From Deltaproteobacteria bacterium (GTDB taxonomy: Bacteria; Myxococcota_A; UBA796; CAJQPC01): a DNA stretch of 64,000 nt. A program made the translations under genes and the position numbers. Location of the stretch: NCBI GenBank assembly GCA_016717595.1, contig JADKFE010000020.1:46244-110243 (forward strand), read 5' to 3'. The number at the start of each line of letters is the position of its first letter. Within the stretch, counting starts at the first letter, position 1. Under the pieces are notes generated by a model. It did no database searches. It saw only the letters and a list, made by a program, of their open reading frames with translations, and was not told where the DNA came from. Below, one piece after another: positions 27,140 to 35,124 of this stretch.

Positions 27140-27576
27140 AGTTCCGCACCACACGGCGGGTGCTGCCAACCTTAGACATCACCCCGCTCATCGACATCAT
27201 CTTCCAGCTTGTGCTGTTCTTTATGGTGTCCACCACGTTCATCTCGGCGCCGGGCATCCAGGTCGATCTGCCGCGGTCCAGCGCGGAGGTCGTGCTCTCG
27301 GACAAGGAGCAGATCACCCTCTGGCTCACCGACAAGGGTGAGGTCTTTGTGGATGATCAGCCCGTGACCCGCCAAGCCCTCGACGCGCGCCTTCGCGCCG
27401 TGGCCCAGAAGGATCCTTCGACCTTGGTGATCATCAAAGCCGACGTCGCCGTGGATCACGGCCGAGTGGTCACGGTGATGGACCTCGCTCGGCGCCATGG
27501 GCTCTCCCGCCTCGCGATCGCCACTGATCCGCAAGGGCAGGGTTCGAAGACACCTGATGAAGCGCCGGGCAACTAG
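27136..27576 (+). CDS. ExbD/TolR family biopolymer transport protein
   Basis: 146 residues, GTG start coupled to the ExbB gene. One N-terminal membrane helix carries the conserved Asp ('LDITPLIDIIFQLVLFFMVS') that conducts protons with ExbB. The periplasmic part ends in 'LVIIKADVAVDHGRVVTVMD', typical for ExbD/TolR. Together with the previous gene it forms a motor pair whose energised partner is unknown. A second, more canonical ExbB/ExbD/TonB set is at 56646-58342. Confidence 0.92.
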   Translation: MKFRTTRRVLPTLDITPLIDIIFQLVLFFMVSTTFISAPGIQVDLPRSSAEVVLSDKEQITLWLTDKGEVFVDDQPVTRQALDARLRAVAQKDPSTLVIIKADVAVDHGRVVTVMDLARRHGLSRLAIATDPQGQGSKTPDEAPGN

Positions 27577-27586
27577 CGGATCCTCC

Positions 27587-27614
27587 TTGACGTTCTGCGA
27601 TCGTTTCATATACT
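27587..27614 (+). promoter_or_regulatory. Candidate promoter for ftsB
   Basis: TTGACG (27587-27592) and TATACT (27609-27614) with a 16-base spacer, each one base from consensus. It lies in the 106-base gap after the ExbD stop, with an expected start near 27621 and a leader of about 62 bases to the ftsB ATG. This is the best-looking sigma-70 promoter in the window. Confidence 0.55.
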
Positions 27615-27682
27615 GAGGATCGCCCGCCCGATCGCGCCTGCGGCGTGGCTATCCCTGCTGAACCCCGCTGCGGCTGCCACCG

Positions 27683-27976
27683 ATGAACGCTCTCCTCGCT
27701 CGTCGCCTCGTCATGACGATCGTGCCCTTCGTGCTCATGGGCTCGGTGGTGCTCATGGCGATCTTTGGGGATCACGGCCTCGTGCGCCGCCATGAGCTGC
27801 GCGCCCAGATCGGCGAGACCGAGATCCGGCTCGCGGAGATCGAGCGGGAGAACGCTGCGCTAAGGCGCCAGATCCGGTCCATGGACAAGGACCGCATCGG
27901 CGTTCAGCGCCTCGCCGCGCAGGAGCTGCTCGTCGCTCCGCCAGGGTCCACGATTTACCGGTTTGAAACTGAGTAA
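27683..27976 (+). CDS. ftsB: FtsB/DivIC-like septum formation protein
   Basis: 97 residues. One membrane helix near the N-terminus ('TIVPFVLMGSVVLMAIFG') is followed by a coiled coil ('ELRAQIGETEIRLAEIEREN') and a short tail with 'IGVQRLAAQELLVAPPG', which matches the FtsB/DivIC layout. These bitopic proteins link FtsL and FtsQ in the divisome. The ATG at 27683 lacks a strong ribosome site. Gene symbol is by architecture; a DivIC-type label would be equally fair. Confidence 0.8.
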   Translation: MNALLARRLVMTIVPFVLMGSVVLMAIFGDHGLVRRHELRAQIGETEIRLAEIERENAALRRQIRSMDKDRIGVQRLAAQELLVAPPGSTIYRFETE

Positions 27977-27989
27977 TTCTGGGTTCTAA

Positions 27990-28010
27990 ACCTCGACGAA
28001 AAGGCGAGGT
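27990..28010 (+). terminator. Weak hairpin after ftsB
   Basis: ACCTCG and CGAGGT pair across a 9-base A/G-rich loop just after the ftsB stop. There is no T tract, so intrinsic termination is doubtful; it may simply be a stem in the intergenic region. Confidence 0.25.
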
Positions 28011-28080
28011 GAGGCCGTCAGGCGGACAAGTTCTGGCTGGGTGCCTCGATATGTTCTTCGGGTCAAATCGGAGGACAATC

Positions 28081-28884
28081 ATGCTCGCGCTCATCGCGTT
28101 TGCGGCCCTCGGCTGCCGCACCGCCCCCGTCAGCCACGACACCGGCTGGGGCTCTTTTGAAGAGATGGACATCGTCGAGGGCCCCGCCCTCCACACCTTG
28201 GGCGACGCCGCCTTGGACTGCACGTTCGCCAGCCAACGCCCCGACGCCCTGTGCCCGACGCCTCGCACCTGCCTTGAGCACCTCGTTCGCCGTCCCAACG
28301 CCCCAGACGGCGTCTATGTCATCGATCCCGATGGTGACGAGCTCGGCGCCGCCCCGTTTGAGGTCACCTGCGACATGGCGTCCGGCGGCTTCACCCTCAT
28401 CGACGGCGCGCTCATTCGTGCGCAAGGCTGGATGAGCTTTGAGGAGTTCGGCGGCGAGGCCCTGGGGGAGGTGGGCTGGCTTGGTGACGACTCCTTCATC
28501 CTCGACCCGGTGAGTGATGAAGGCTGCTTCACCGTCGCCGTGCGCGGCACCGCGCGGCTCCCGTTCACCTTTGAGGAGTGGCGGGGGTCGTGGCTCGGCG
28601 GCGCGTCGAGCGAGGCCAGCCAACACGACGACGTGCACGGCGAGGTCGGCTGGGGTGAGCCCCCGGACGACTGCCGGGGCTACGTGAAGTTCGGCACCGA
28701 GCGCCTGGAGTCGAAGATCGGCGGAGAGTGGGGGATGCACTGGAACTCTTGGCTCTACGGCGAGCGGGCCTGGTCGTGGGCCCAAGAGCGTCTGCCGGCC
28801 TCTCAGGAGCTCCGCTGGGAGGTCGCCGACCAGGGCAGCCCCGAGGACGTCGTGGTCAGCGAGATCCAGATCTGGGTGCGGTGA
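28081..28884 (+). CDS. Lipoprotein with fibrinogen-like (GGGWT-type) domain
   Basis: 267 residues from ATG 28081, which has GGAGGA 5 bases upstream; the open frame reaches back to 28009 without a site. Signal 'MLALIAFAALGC' gives a lipobox with Cys12. 'APDGVYVIDPDGDELG', 'FEVTCDMASGGFTLID' is the start of the fibrinogen-related domain found in many bacterial surface proteins ('...YCDM..GGGWTL'); here Gly-Trp is replaced by Gly-Phe. The C-terminal 'VVVSEIQIWVR' closes the beta domain. Cysteines at several positions could form disulfides. Likely a surface recognition lipoprotein; ligand unknown. Confidence 0.78.
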   Translation: MLALIAFAALGCRTAPVSHDTGWGSFEEMDIVEGPALHTLGDAALDCTFASQRPDALCPTPRTCLEHLVRRPNAPDGVYVIDPDGDELGAAPFEVTCDMASGGFTLIDGALIRAQGWMSFEEFGGEALGEVGWLGDDSFILDPVSDEGCFTVAVRGTARLPFTFEEWRGSWLGGASSEASQHDDVHGEVGWGEPPDDCRGYVKFGTERLESKIGGEWGMHWNSWLYGERAWSWAQERLPASQELRWEVADQGSPEDVVVSEIQIWVR

Positions 28885-28938
28885 TCTCAAGCGCTTGCGC
28901 TGGAGCCAGCAGAGCCATAGCAGGGGATCGGAGGCCCC

Positions 28939-31900
28939 ATGGAGCTGACTGGTGAAGCGCAGAGCACTCCCCCTCCGGGGCTCTTGACGGCGGAGCGGGT
29001 CACGCTGCTGATGAAGGTGCTGTTCCGCCGGGTGGTCAGCGAGGCCGTGGCCGAGGCCGCGCTGGCGCAGGTGCAGAGCGCGCCCAAGGGGGATCCCCGG
29101 CGGCTCGCCTGGAGCTTCGGGGAGCACCGGGTCACCTACTATGGCCGCGCTGACCAGCCCGTGCTGCCGACGAGCCTCCACTGTAGCTGCTCGTTCTCCT
29201 TGTCCCAGAGCTGTGAGCACATCACCGCGGTGCTCTTGCTCATGGCCTGGAGCGACGCGGAGGGGCGAGAGTGGCTCCTAAAGCCGAGCTGGCAGCTCGT
29301 GCTCTTCCCGGCGGAGCGCAGCCAAGCGCTCATCCCCCAGGTCAAGAGGGCCGATCGAGAGGGCTGGGTGCGCTACGACATCGGCCGGATGAGCGACTTC
29401 GGCGGCGAGTCGCGGTGGGAGATTCGGCGCAGCCTCGTGCGCCTGAGCAAGAAGGGCGAGCCCCTGCAGCCCACGTCTTGCCCCAAGACCTGGCCCCAGC
29501 TCCACGCGAAGCTCCGCGGCCTGCGCCCCGAAGACAAGGTGTTTCACGAGGCCTGGGAGGCCCGCACGGAGCTGATGGAGACGCTGCGGCGCTCTTGGCG
29601 CGGCATCCGTGAGCCCATGGAGCGCCTCGTCGCCCAGCTTGAAGATCAGCTCATGGGGGCCTTGGCCAAAGCCGACGACGTGTGGCTGGATGGTGAGCCC
29701 GCCCTGGTCTCCAAAGAGCCCGTTTGTCCTGAGATCTGCGTCTCCGAAGCCAAAGATGAGCAGGGCGGGCTGCAGCTGCGCTGGTCGCCTGAGGTGCGGC
29801 GGGTGATGGTCTGGGGCTCGACCTGGCTGTTGTTGGAGGACGGCGCGCTCAGGCCGCTGAGCCCACGGTTTCCCGCGGACTGCGTTGAGCTGCTCACCGT
29901 GGCTTTGCCCCGGGTGCCAGAGGTTGAGGTTCGCTCGTTTGTGGAGCGATTTGTCGGCGTGAGCGCGCTCCCGGTGCGCATCGAGGCCTTTGAAAGCGGC
30001 CCGCTGGTCGGCGCGGATGGCCGCGAGGCGCGCTTAGAGCTGCGTGAGGACGGCCCGGAGCTCGTCGCCGAGCTGCGCTTCGCCTATGGCCTCGGGAGCC
30101 ACTCCATCGTCGTCAAAGACGGCGACCCCCGCGCGGCGTTGCCCCTGCCCCAAGAGGACGATGAGCCCCGCTGGCTGCTGCGGGATCGTGCCTGGGAGGC
30201 GGAGGTCACCGAGGTTGTGGCGGCCTTGGTGCCCGAGGGCCTGCCCCTGCGCCTGCGTGGTGAGGCCGCGACGGCGTTTCTGGCCGAGCGTGTGCCCGGC
30301 CTCGCGCCGATGTTGACGATCTACGGCCAAGATCGCCTGCTTCGGGACCGCGTGAAGGGCACCCTGAAGCCTCGGGTGATCGTCGGCTCGGGCACGGACT
30401 GGTTTGAGCTGCGCGCGCTGTTTGAGATCGACGGCGACGAGGTCTCGGTGATGACGGTGTTGGAGTCCTGGCTCGCCGGGCGCTCGGTGGTGCGGCTCGG
30501 CGCTGGGGCCTTGGCGCGGCTGCCTGAAGAGTGGCTACGGCGCCACGGCGCGCGGCTCGGTGAGCTTGAGGAGCTGCGGAAGGGCGCCGGTGGAGCCTTG
30601 GGTGGCCACGCTGTGGCCTTGGCCGCGCCGCTTCTGGACGAGGCTGAGGGGGAGTCCGGCATCTGGAAGGCTGTGCTCCGCCGCTTGGAGGGGGTCGAGG
30701 CCGTCCCCGAGCGCCCGTTGCCGCCGGGCTTCACCGCGACCCTGCGCCCGTACCAGCTCGACGGCTTCCGCTGGATGTCGTGGCTGCACGAGGTCGGCCT
30801 CGCGGGCTGCCTCGCCGATGAGATGGGCTTGGGCAAGACGGTTCAGGCCCTCGCCGTGCTCGCCGACCAGCCCCGCACCGGCCCGGCCTTGGTCGTGGCG
30901 CCAAGCTCCGTGCTCATCAACTGGCGTCGTGAGGCCGAGCGCTTCGCCCCGGGCCTACGCGCCCGGGTTCACGAGGGGGCAAGACGCTGGGACGGCCCCG
31001 AGTTTGGCGATGAGCTGATCATCACGAGCTACGCGCTGCTGCGCTTGGACGCCGAGCGCCTCGGCGCCGTGCATTGGCGCTGTGTGGTGCTCGATGAGGC
31101 CCAGAACATCAAGAACCCTGACAGCCAGGTGGCCCGGGCCGCGCGCGCGCTCAAGGCCGAGCGGCGCCTGGCGCTCACGGGCACCCCCATCGAGAACGAC
31201 CTCCATGAGCTGTGGAGCTTGATGCAGTTCTTGATGCCGGGCTTCTTTGGCTCTCGCGCGCAGTTCACCCGCCGATACGGTGAGCCCGTGCGCCGCGGGG
31301 ACGCTGAAGCCGTCGCCGCCTTACGCCAGCGGGTGCGGCCGTTTCTGCTGCGCCGCCTCAAGTCCAAGGTGGCGACGGAGCTGCCGCCTGTGCAAGAGAT
31401 CACCCTCCGCGTCACCTTGCCCCGGGCCCAGCGCGCCCTCTACGATCAGGTGCGCGACAGCTACCGAAGCTCGGTGATGGCCCAGGTGGACGAGGTCGGC
31501 ATCGAGCGCGCGACGCTGCACGTCCTGGAGGCGCTCACCCGGCTGCGCCAGGCCTGCTGTCACCCGGCGCTCTTGCCCTTCCCCGAGGCCCGGCTGGTCG
31601 AGGGCTCGGCCAAGCTCGACGTGCTCATGGAGTCTTTAGAGACGGCGATCTCTGAGGGGCACAAGAGCCTCGTGTTCTCCCAGTGGCCGAGCCTCCTGCG
31701 CCTCGTCGCCGATCGCCTCGATCGTGGCGGGGTGAGCTGGCTCTTGCTGGAGGGCGCCACCCGTGACCGAATGCGCCTCGTGGACCGTTTTCAGGCCGAT
31801 GACGGCCCGCCGGTGTTCTTGGTGAGCCTCAAGGCCGGCGGCGCCGGGCTCAACCTCACCGCCGCCGATCACGTCTTCCACCTCGATCCTTGGTGGAACC

Positions 31901-32130
31901 CGGCGGTAGAGGATCAAGCGACGGATCGTGCGCACCGCATGGGGCAGACGCGGCCGGTGAGCGTGTATCGCCTCGTCGCTGAGGGCACCGTAGAGGAGCA
32001 GGTGCTCGCGCTGCACGCCCAGAAGCGCGCCCTTCTGCACGCGGCGGTGGACGACGGGGGGATAGACGTGGCAAGGCTGTCTGTCGCAGATCTGGCCGCG
32101 GTGTTCGCGGCGCCCCCTGACGGACTCTGA
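28939..32130 (+). CDS. SWIM zinc-finger SNF2-family helicase
   Basis: 1063 residues. The N-terminus has a SWIM-type zinc site (Cys82, Cys84, Cys92, His94 in 'HCSCSFSLSQSCEH'). A long linker region to about residue 590 has no recognisable fold. The SNF2 core begins near 'LRPYQLDGFRWMSWLHEVGL', with motif I 'DEMGLGKTVQAL' (about 625-640), motif II DEAQ (about 718), and the C-terminal helicase domain with 'SLKAGGAGLNLTAADHVFHL' and 'DQATDRAHRMGQTRPVSVYR'. Such enzymes translocate on double-stranded DNA and remodel protein-DNA complexes or take part in repair or transcription. The ATG has GGAGG 6 bases upstream. RlaP-like and LexA genes follow. Confidence 0.93.
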   Translation: MELTGEAQSTPPPGLLTAERVTLLMKVLFRRVVSEAVAEAALAQVQSAPKGDPRRLAWSFGEHRVTYYGRADQPVLPTSLHCSCSFSLSQSCEHITAVLLLMAWSDAEGREWLLKPSWQLVLFPAERSQALIPQVKRADREGWVRYDIGRMSDFGGESRWEIRRSLVRLSKKGEPLQPTSCPKTWPQLHAKLRGLRPEDKVFHEAWEARTELMETLRRSWRGIREPMERLVAQLEDQLMGALAKADDVWLDGEPALVSKEPVCPEICVSEAKDEQGGLQLRWSPEVRRVMVWGSTWLLLEDGALRPLSPRFPADCVELLTVALPRVPEVEVRSFVERFVGVSALPVRIEAFESGPLVGADGREARLELREDGPELVAELRFAYGLGSHSIVVKDGDPRAALPLPQEDDEPRWLLRDRAWEAEVTEVVAALVPEGLPLRLRGEAATAFLAERVPGLAPMLTIYGQDRLLRDRVKGTLKPRVIVGSGTDWFELRALFEIDGDEVSVMTVLESWLAGRSVVRLGAGALARLPEEWLRRHGARLGELEELRKGAGGALGGHAVALAAPLLDEAEGESGIWKAVLRRLEGVEAVPERPLPPGFTATLRPYQLDGFRWMSWLHEVGLAGCLADEMGLGKTVQALAVLADQPRTGPALVVAPSSVLINWRREAERFAPGLRARVHEGARRWDGPEFGDELIITSYALLRLDAERLGAVHWRCVVLDEAQNIKNPDSQVARAARALKAERRLALTGTPIENDLHELWSLMQFLMPGFFGSRAQFTRRYGEPVRRGDAEAVAALRQRVRPFLLRRLKSKVATELPPVQEITLRVTLPRAQRALYDQVRDSYRSSVMAQVDEVGIERATLHVLEALTRLRQACCHPALLPFPEARLVEGSAKLDVLMESLETAISEGHKSLVFSQWPSLLRLVADRLDRGGVSWLLLEGATRDRMRLVDRFQADDGPPVFLVSLKAGGAGLNLTAADHVFHLDPWWNPAVEDQATDRAHRMGQTRPVSVYRLVAEGTVEEQVLALHAQKRALLHAAVDDGGIDVARLSVADLAAVFAAPPDGL

Positions 32131-32142
32131 CCGAGGTGTGTT

Positions 32143-32928
32143 GTGCCCTTCGCTGTGCTCCCTGACGACGCCCGGACGGCGCTCGTGGAGCTGCTCAATC
32201 GTGGTCCTCAGCCGCTCTTCGCGACGGTGAGCGGCGCGCACCTCTACGGCTTCTGCTCGCCGGACTCCGACGTGGACCTGCGCGGCGCGTTCGTGGCGCC
32301 GCTCAAGGAGGTGCTGCGCCTGCGGCCCTTCGAGGACACCCGGGTGGTGCTCGGCGAGGTCCGGGGCTTGGAGCTCGACTGGGTGGCCCACGACCTGAGC
32401 AAGTTTGTTGGGCTGATGACCCGCCGCAACGGCTACGTCTTGGAGCAGCTCACGAGCCCCTTGGTGGTTCACGGCGGCCCCTGGCTGGATGAGCTGCGAG
32501 AGCTCGGCCGGGGCTGCATGGTGAGGCCGTTGTACTTCCACTATCGGGGCTTCTTGACCTCGCAGCGGAAGCTCTTGGCCAAGCCCTCCCCGACGGTGAA
32601 GGAGCTGCTCTACGCCTATCGTGTGGCGCTCACCGGCATCTACGCCCTGCGGGTGGGGGTGATCGAGGCCAACCTGCCCACGCTCTTGCGGGAGCAGGCC
32701 GCGCCCATCGATCGCCTCGCCGTGGAGGCCCTCATCGAACGAAAGGTCACCGGCGAAGAGAAGGGCGGCATCTCCGCGGAGGAGGTCGCGCGCCACAACC
32801 CGGCCTTAGACGCCTTAGACGCCGCGCTCACCGAGGCCCATGATCGCTCGAAGCTCCCTGAGGAGGTCTCGGTCTGGGATGGCCTCGACGACTACGTCGT
32901 GAGGGCTCGGTTGGCCCTGGGCGCCTGA
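32143..32928 (+). CDS. RlaP-type DNA-polymerase-beta-like nucleotidyltransferase
   Basis: 261 residues, GTG start 12 bases after the helicase stop. The motif 'GAHLYGFCSPDSDVDLRG' (31-48) contains Asp43 and Asp45 as the metal-binding pair of a minimal nucleotidyltransferase; 'GSHxYGxxSPxSDxDxRG' is typical of the RlaP/PF10127 group, seen with RNA ligase and RtcB repair genes in other bacteria. A third acidic residue likely lies in 'GLELDWVAHDLSKF'. Substrate is not known. Its position after a SNF2 helicase and before lexA suggests, but does not show, a nucleic-acid repair role. Confidence 0.85.
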   Translation: MPFAVLPDDARTALVELLNRGPQPLFATVSGAHLYGFCSPDSDVDLRGAFVAPLKEVLRLRPFEDTRVVLGEVRGLELDWVAHDLSKFVGLMTRRNGYVLEQLTSPLVVHGGPWLDELRELGRGCMVRPLYFHYRGFLTSQRKLLAKPSPTVKELLYAYRVALTGIYALRVGVIEANLPTLLREQAAPIDRLAVEALIERKVTGEEKGGISAEEVARHNPALDALDAALTEAHDRSKLPEEVSVWDGLDDYVVRARLALGA

Positions 32929-32959
32929 GTCGCCGCGTCGGGACGCGCCCCTGAATGGA

Positions 32960-32988
32960 TTGACAGAGCAACGTCTGTTCAGTAAGGG
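32960..32988 (+). promoter_or_regulatory. lexA promoter with LexA-box-like palindrome
   Basis: TTGACA (32960-32965, perfect -35) and TAAGGG (32983-32988) have a 17-base spacer. Between them ACAGA-gcaacg-TCTGT (32963-32978) is a perfect inverted repeat with a 6-base spacer, and GTTCAG follows at 32977-32982. From memory, the Myxococcus LexA box also ends in GTTCAG. A repressor there would block RNA polymerase, consistent with autoregulation of lexA. Confidence 0.5.
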
Positions 32989-33016
32989 TGGGGTGTCCCG
33001 ACGACGTGGAGCCGAC

Positions 33017-33649
33017 ATGGAAGAGCTTGCCCCCCGGCAGCGTGAGATCTTGGAGTACATCGCGTCCGTGATCGATCAGAAGGGGGTGGCGCCCACCTAC
33101 CGCGAGATCGGCGACGCGCTGAACATCCGCTCGACGAACGGCGTGTCCGACCATGTGAAGGCGCTGCTCAAGAAGGGCTACCTGAGCCGCCACACCGCTC
33201 CCGGCAGCGCGCGCAGCCTCTCGCTCACCGAGCGCTCCAACACGAGCTTCCACGATCAATCCACGGTCGCGGTGCCGGTGATCGGGCGGGTCGCCGCGGG
33301 CACGCCGCTTCTGGCGGAGGAGAACTACGACACCTCCGTGCGCCTCGACGCGTCCCTCGTCCCCGCCAACACCCCCTGCTTCGCGCTGCGGGTCACCGGC
33401 GAGTCGATGATCGACGACGGGATCTTTGATGGGGATCTGGTGATCGTCCGCCAGCAGCGGGTCGTGCGCAACGGCGAGATCGCCGTGGTGCGGGTTGAGG
33501 ACGAGGCCACGGTGAAACGTTTTTACCACGAGGGTGACCACCTGCGCCTTGAGCCCGCCAACGCCACGATGAAGCCCATCATCGTCACCCCGGGCCCTGG
33601 GGTAGAGGTGGTGGGCAAGGTCATCGGCTTGGTGCGCACCCGCTTCTGA
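33017..33649 (+). CDS. lexA: LexA repressor (SOS response)
   Basis: 210 residues from ATG 33017 (GGAG 5-6 bases upstream). N-terminal winged helix 'PTYREIGDALNIRSTNGVSD' recognises SOS boxes. The C-terminal S24 peptidase-like domain has the self-cleavage Ala94-Gly95 bond in 'GRVAAGTPL', nucleophile Ser130 ('VTGESMIDDGI') and base Lys167 ('EATVKRFYHE'). Together these are complete, so RecA-stimulated autocleavage should work. Length is standard. Its putative operator lies directly upstream. Confidence 0.96.
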   Translation: MEELAPRQREILEYIASVIDQKGVAPTYREIGDALNIRSTNGVSDHVKALLKKGYLSRHTAPGSARSLSLTERSNTSFHDQSTVAVPVIGRVAAGTPLLAEENYDTSVRLDASLVPANTPCFALRVTGESMIDDGIFDGDLVIVRQQRVVRNGEIAVVRVEDEATVKRFYHEGDHLRLEPANATMKPIIVTPGPGVEVVGKVIGLVRTRF

Positions 33650-33672
33650 GCGGGGCTGGGGTGGGGTAGGCT
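33644..33672 (+). promoter_or_regulatory. Candidate promoter for a possibly leaderless glycosyltransferase-like gene
   Basis: TTCTGA (33644-33649, overlapping the lexA stop) and TAGGCT (33667-33672) have a 17-base spacer. The -10 ends 6 bases before the GTG at 33679, so the transcript would start at or near the start codon. There is no ribosome site between them. Confidence 0.3.
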
Positions 33673-33678
33673 CTCGCT

Positions 33679-35124
33679 GTGAACTCCGCGCTCCCACAAA
33701 GCGCCGCAGACGCCCGCGCGGTCGGGGCGGCGGTGTTGATCGCCCTCGCCCTGCGGCTGATGCAGGCGGCCCTCCGTTGGGACGAGCTTGCGTTGGCGTA
33801 CGTCGCCTACGCCCAGCCTTGGCTCGACCGGGCGGCGGCCGGGGAGTGGGCGGCGGCCCTGGGCACCTTCACCGGGCTTCATCCACCGCTGCACTCCTTC
33901 ATTCTGGGCGCGCTCAACGGGCTCTGGGGCGCGCCCGCGGCCTGGATCCTGTGGAGCGTTTTGGCCTCGACGGGGGCGGTGTGGCTTCTGGGCCGGGCCG
34001 AGGGCGCTGGGGCCGCCTGGGTGCTCGCCTTGGACCCTCTGCAGCTCCAATACGCGGCGGAGGTGAACAACTACCCCACGCTCTGCCTGCTCGCGGCGGC
34101 GGCTTGGGCCGCGCGAGCGCGGGCGATGTTGGGCGGAGGTGGCGTGTGGCTCGGCGTTGTCGGCGGCCTGGGCGGTTTTTGTCACCTGCTCGGGGGTGTG
34201 TGGGCGGGGCTCTTGGCGCTCAGCGTGCTCGGGCGCGATCGCCGGGCGGCGGTCACGGCCTTGGGCCTGATGGCGATCATCGACGCGGCGGTTGTGGTGC
34301 GGGCGGCGCAGCTCGGGGGCGGAGAGGGGACGTTTGGCCAGGCGGGGTTGGCGTTTGAGCCGATCGTCGAGGGCCTCGGGGTGAAGCTCGGGCCGGTGCT
34401 GTGGATGTGGGCGCTCGCGCTGGTGTTTTTGGCGCGTCGTCCGGGGCTTGGCGCCGTGGGGGTCGGCTACAGCCTCATCGTGCTCGGCTGGATGGCTGTG
34501 GGCGTCGCCGCGCCGCACCAGCAGCCTTATTGGCTCCTCACGAGCCTCGCCGTCGCGGGGTTGTGGGGGTCGGCGCCGCGACCGCTGTTGGTGGGGGCGC
34601 TCGTGGTGTCGGCGGCGCAGCTCAGGCCGCTGATCGAGGACACATCGGGCCTCTGGAGCCGTCGTGGTTGGGATCGGGGGGTCGATCAGGCGCTCTTGGG
34701 CTCACGGCCTGGGGACGCGCTGTGGCTGCTCGCGCCGGGGCTGGCGCCGGATGACGACAAGCGCCAGAGCTCCGATGTCCTGTGGCGTTTTGACCCCCTT
34801 GAGCCCGCGCCGCCCTGGCGTGGGGACGGCGATCAGCCGGCCTTTGAGTACACCGACTACGGCTTCGGTCAGCCGCGCTGGCTCGGCGGGCGCGTCGTTC
34901 ACACGAGCACCGATCTCTGGCCCGCGCAGCTCGACGCGGCGCTGGGCTGGCACCTCGACGCCGGGCGGAGGGTGTGGTTTGTGCTCTACGACCACAGCCC
35001 AGCCTACGACTACGAGGGCAAGCTCACCCGGGCGCTGCGGCCCTACGCCCATCGCTGCGTGTCGGTCGGGGAGGATCACGGCCTTGGCCGAGACCTGCTC
35101 TGCGTCGTGGAGGGGCGGCTGTGA
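33679..35124 (+). CDS. Polytopic GT-C-like membrane protein (glycosyltransferase 39-type)
   Basis: 481 residues, GTG start. About eight to ten hydrophobic segments fill residues 10-320, with a soluble C-terminal part of about 160 residues. 'LRWDELALAYVAYAQPWLDR' near the first loop and 'LHPPLHSFILGALN' are the Asp/Glu and His-Pro-Pro hallmarks of GT39/ArnT-type enzymes that take sugar from polyprenyl phosphate. The lack of a ribosome site and closeness of a -10 suggest a leaderless message. It is followed by a second, different GT-C-like protein whose GTG overlaps this stop. Acceptor unknown. Confidence 0.75.
   Translation: MNSALPQSAADARAVGAAVLIALALRLMQAALRWDELALAYVAYAQPWLDRAAAGEWAAALGTFTGLHPPLHSFILGALNGLWGAPAAWILWSVLASTGAVWLLGRAEGAGAAWVLALDPLQLQYAAEVNNYPTLCLLAAAAWAARARAMLGGGGVWLGVVGGLGGFCHLLGGVWAGLLALSVLGRDRRAAVTALGLMAIIDAAVVVRAAQLGGGEGTFGQAGLAFEPIVEGLGVKLGPVLWMWALALVFLARRPGLGAVGVGYSLIVLGWMAVGVAAPHQQPYWLLTSLAVAGLWGSAPRPLLVGALVVSAAQLRPLIEDTSGLWSRRGWDRGVDQALLGSRPGDALWLLAPGLAPDDDKRQSSDVLWRFDPLEPAPPWRGDGDQPAFEYTDYGFGQPRWLGGRVVHTSTDLWPAQLDAALGWHLDAGRRVWFVLYDHSPAYDYEGKLTRALRPYAHRCVSVGEDHGLGRDLLCVVEGRL

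Noticed and set aside
31636..32796. Minus-strand open frame of 386 codons
   Set aside because: It is antisense to the helicase and nucleotidyltransferase.
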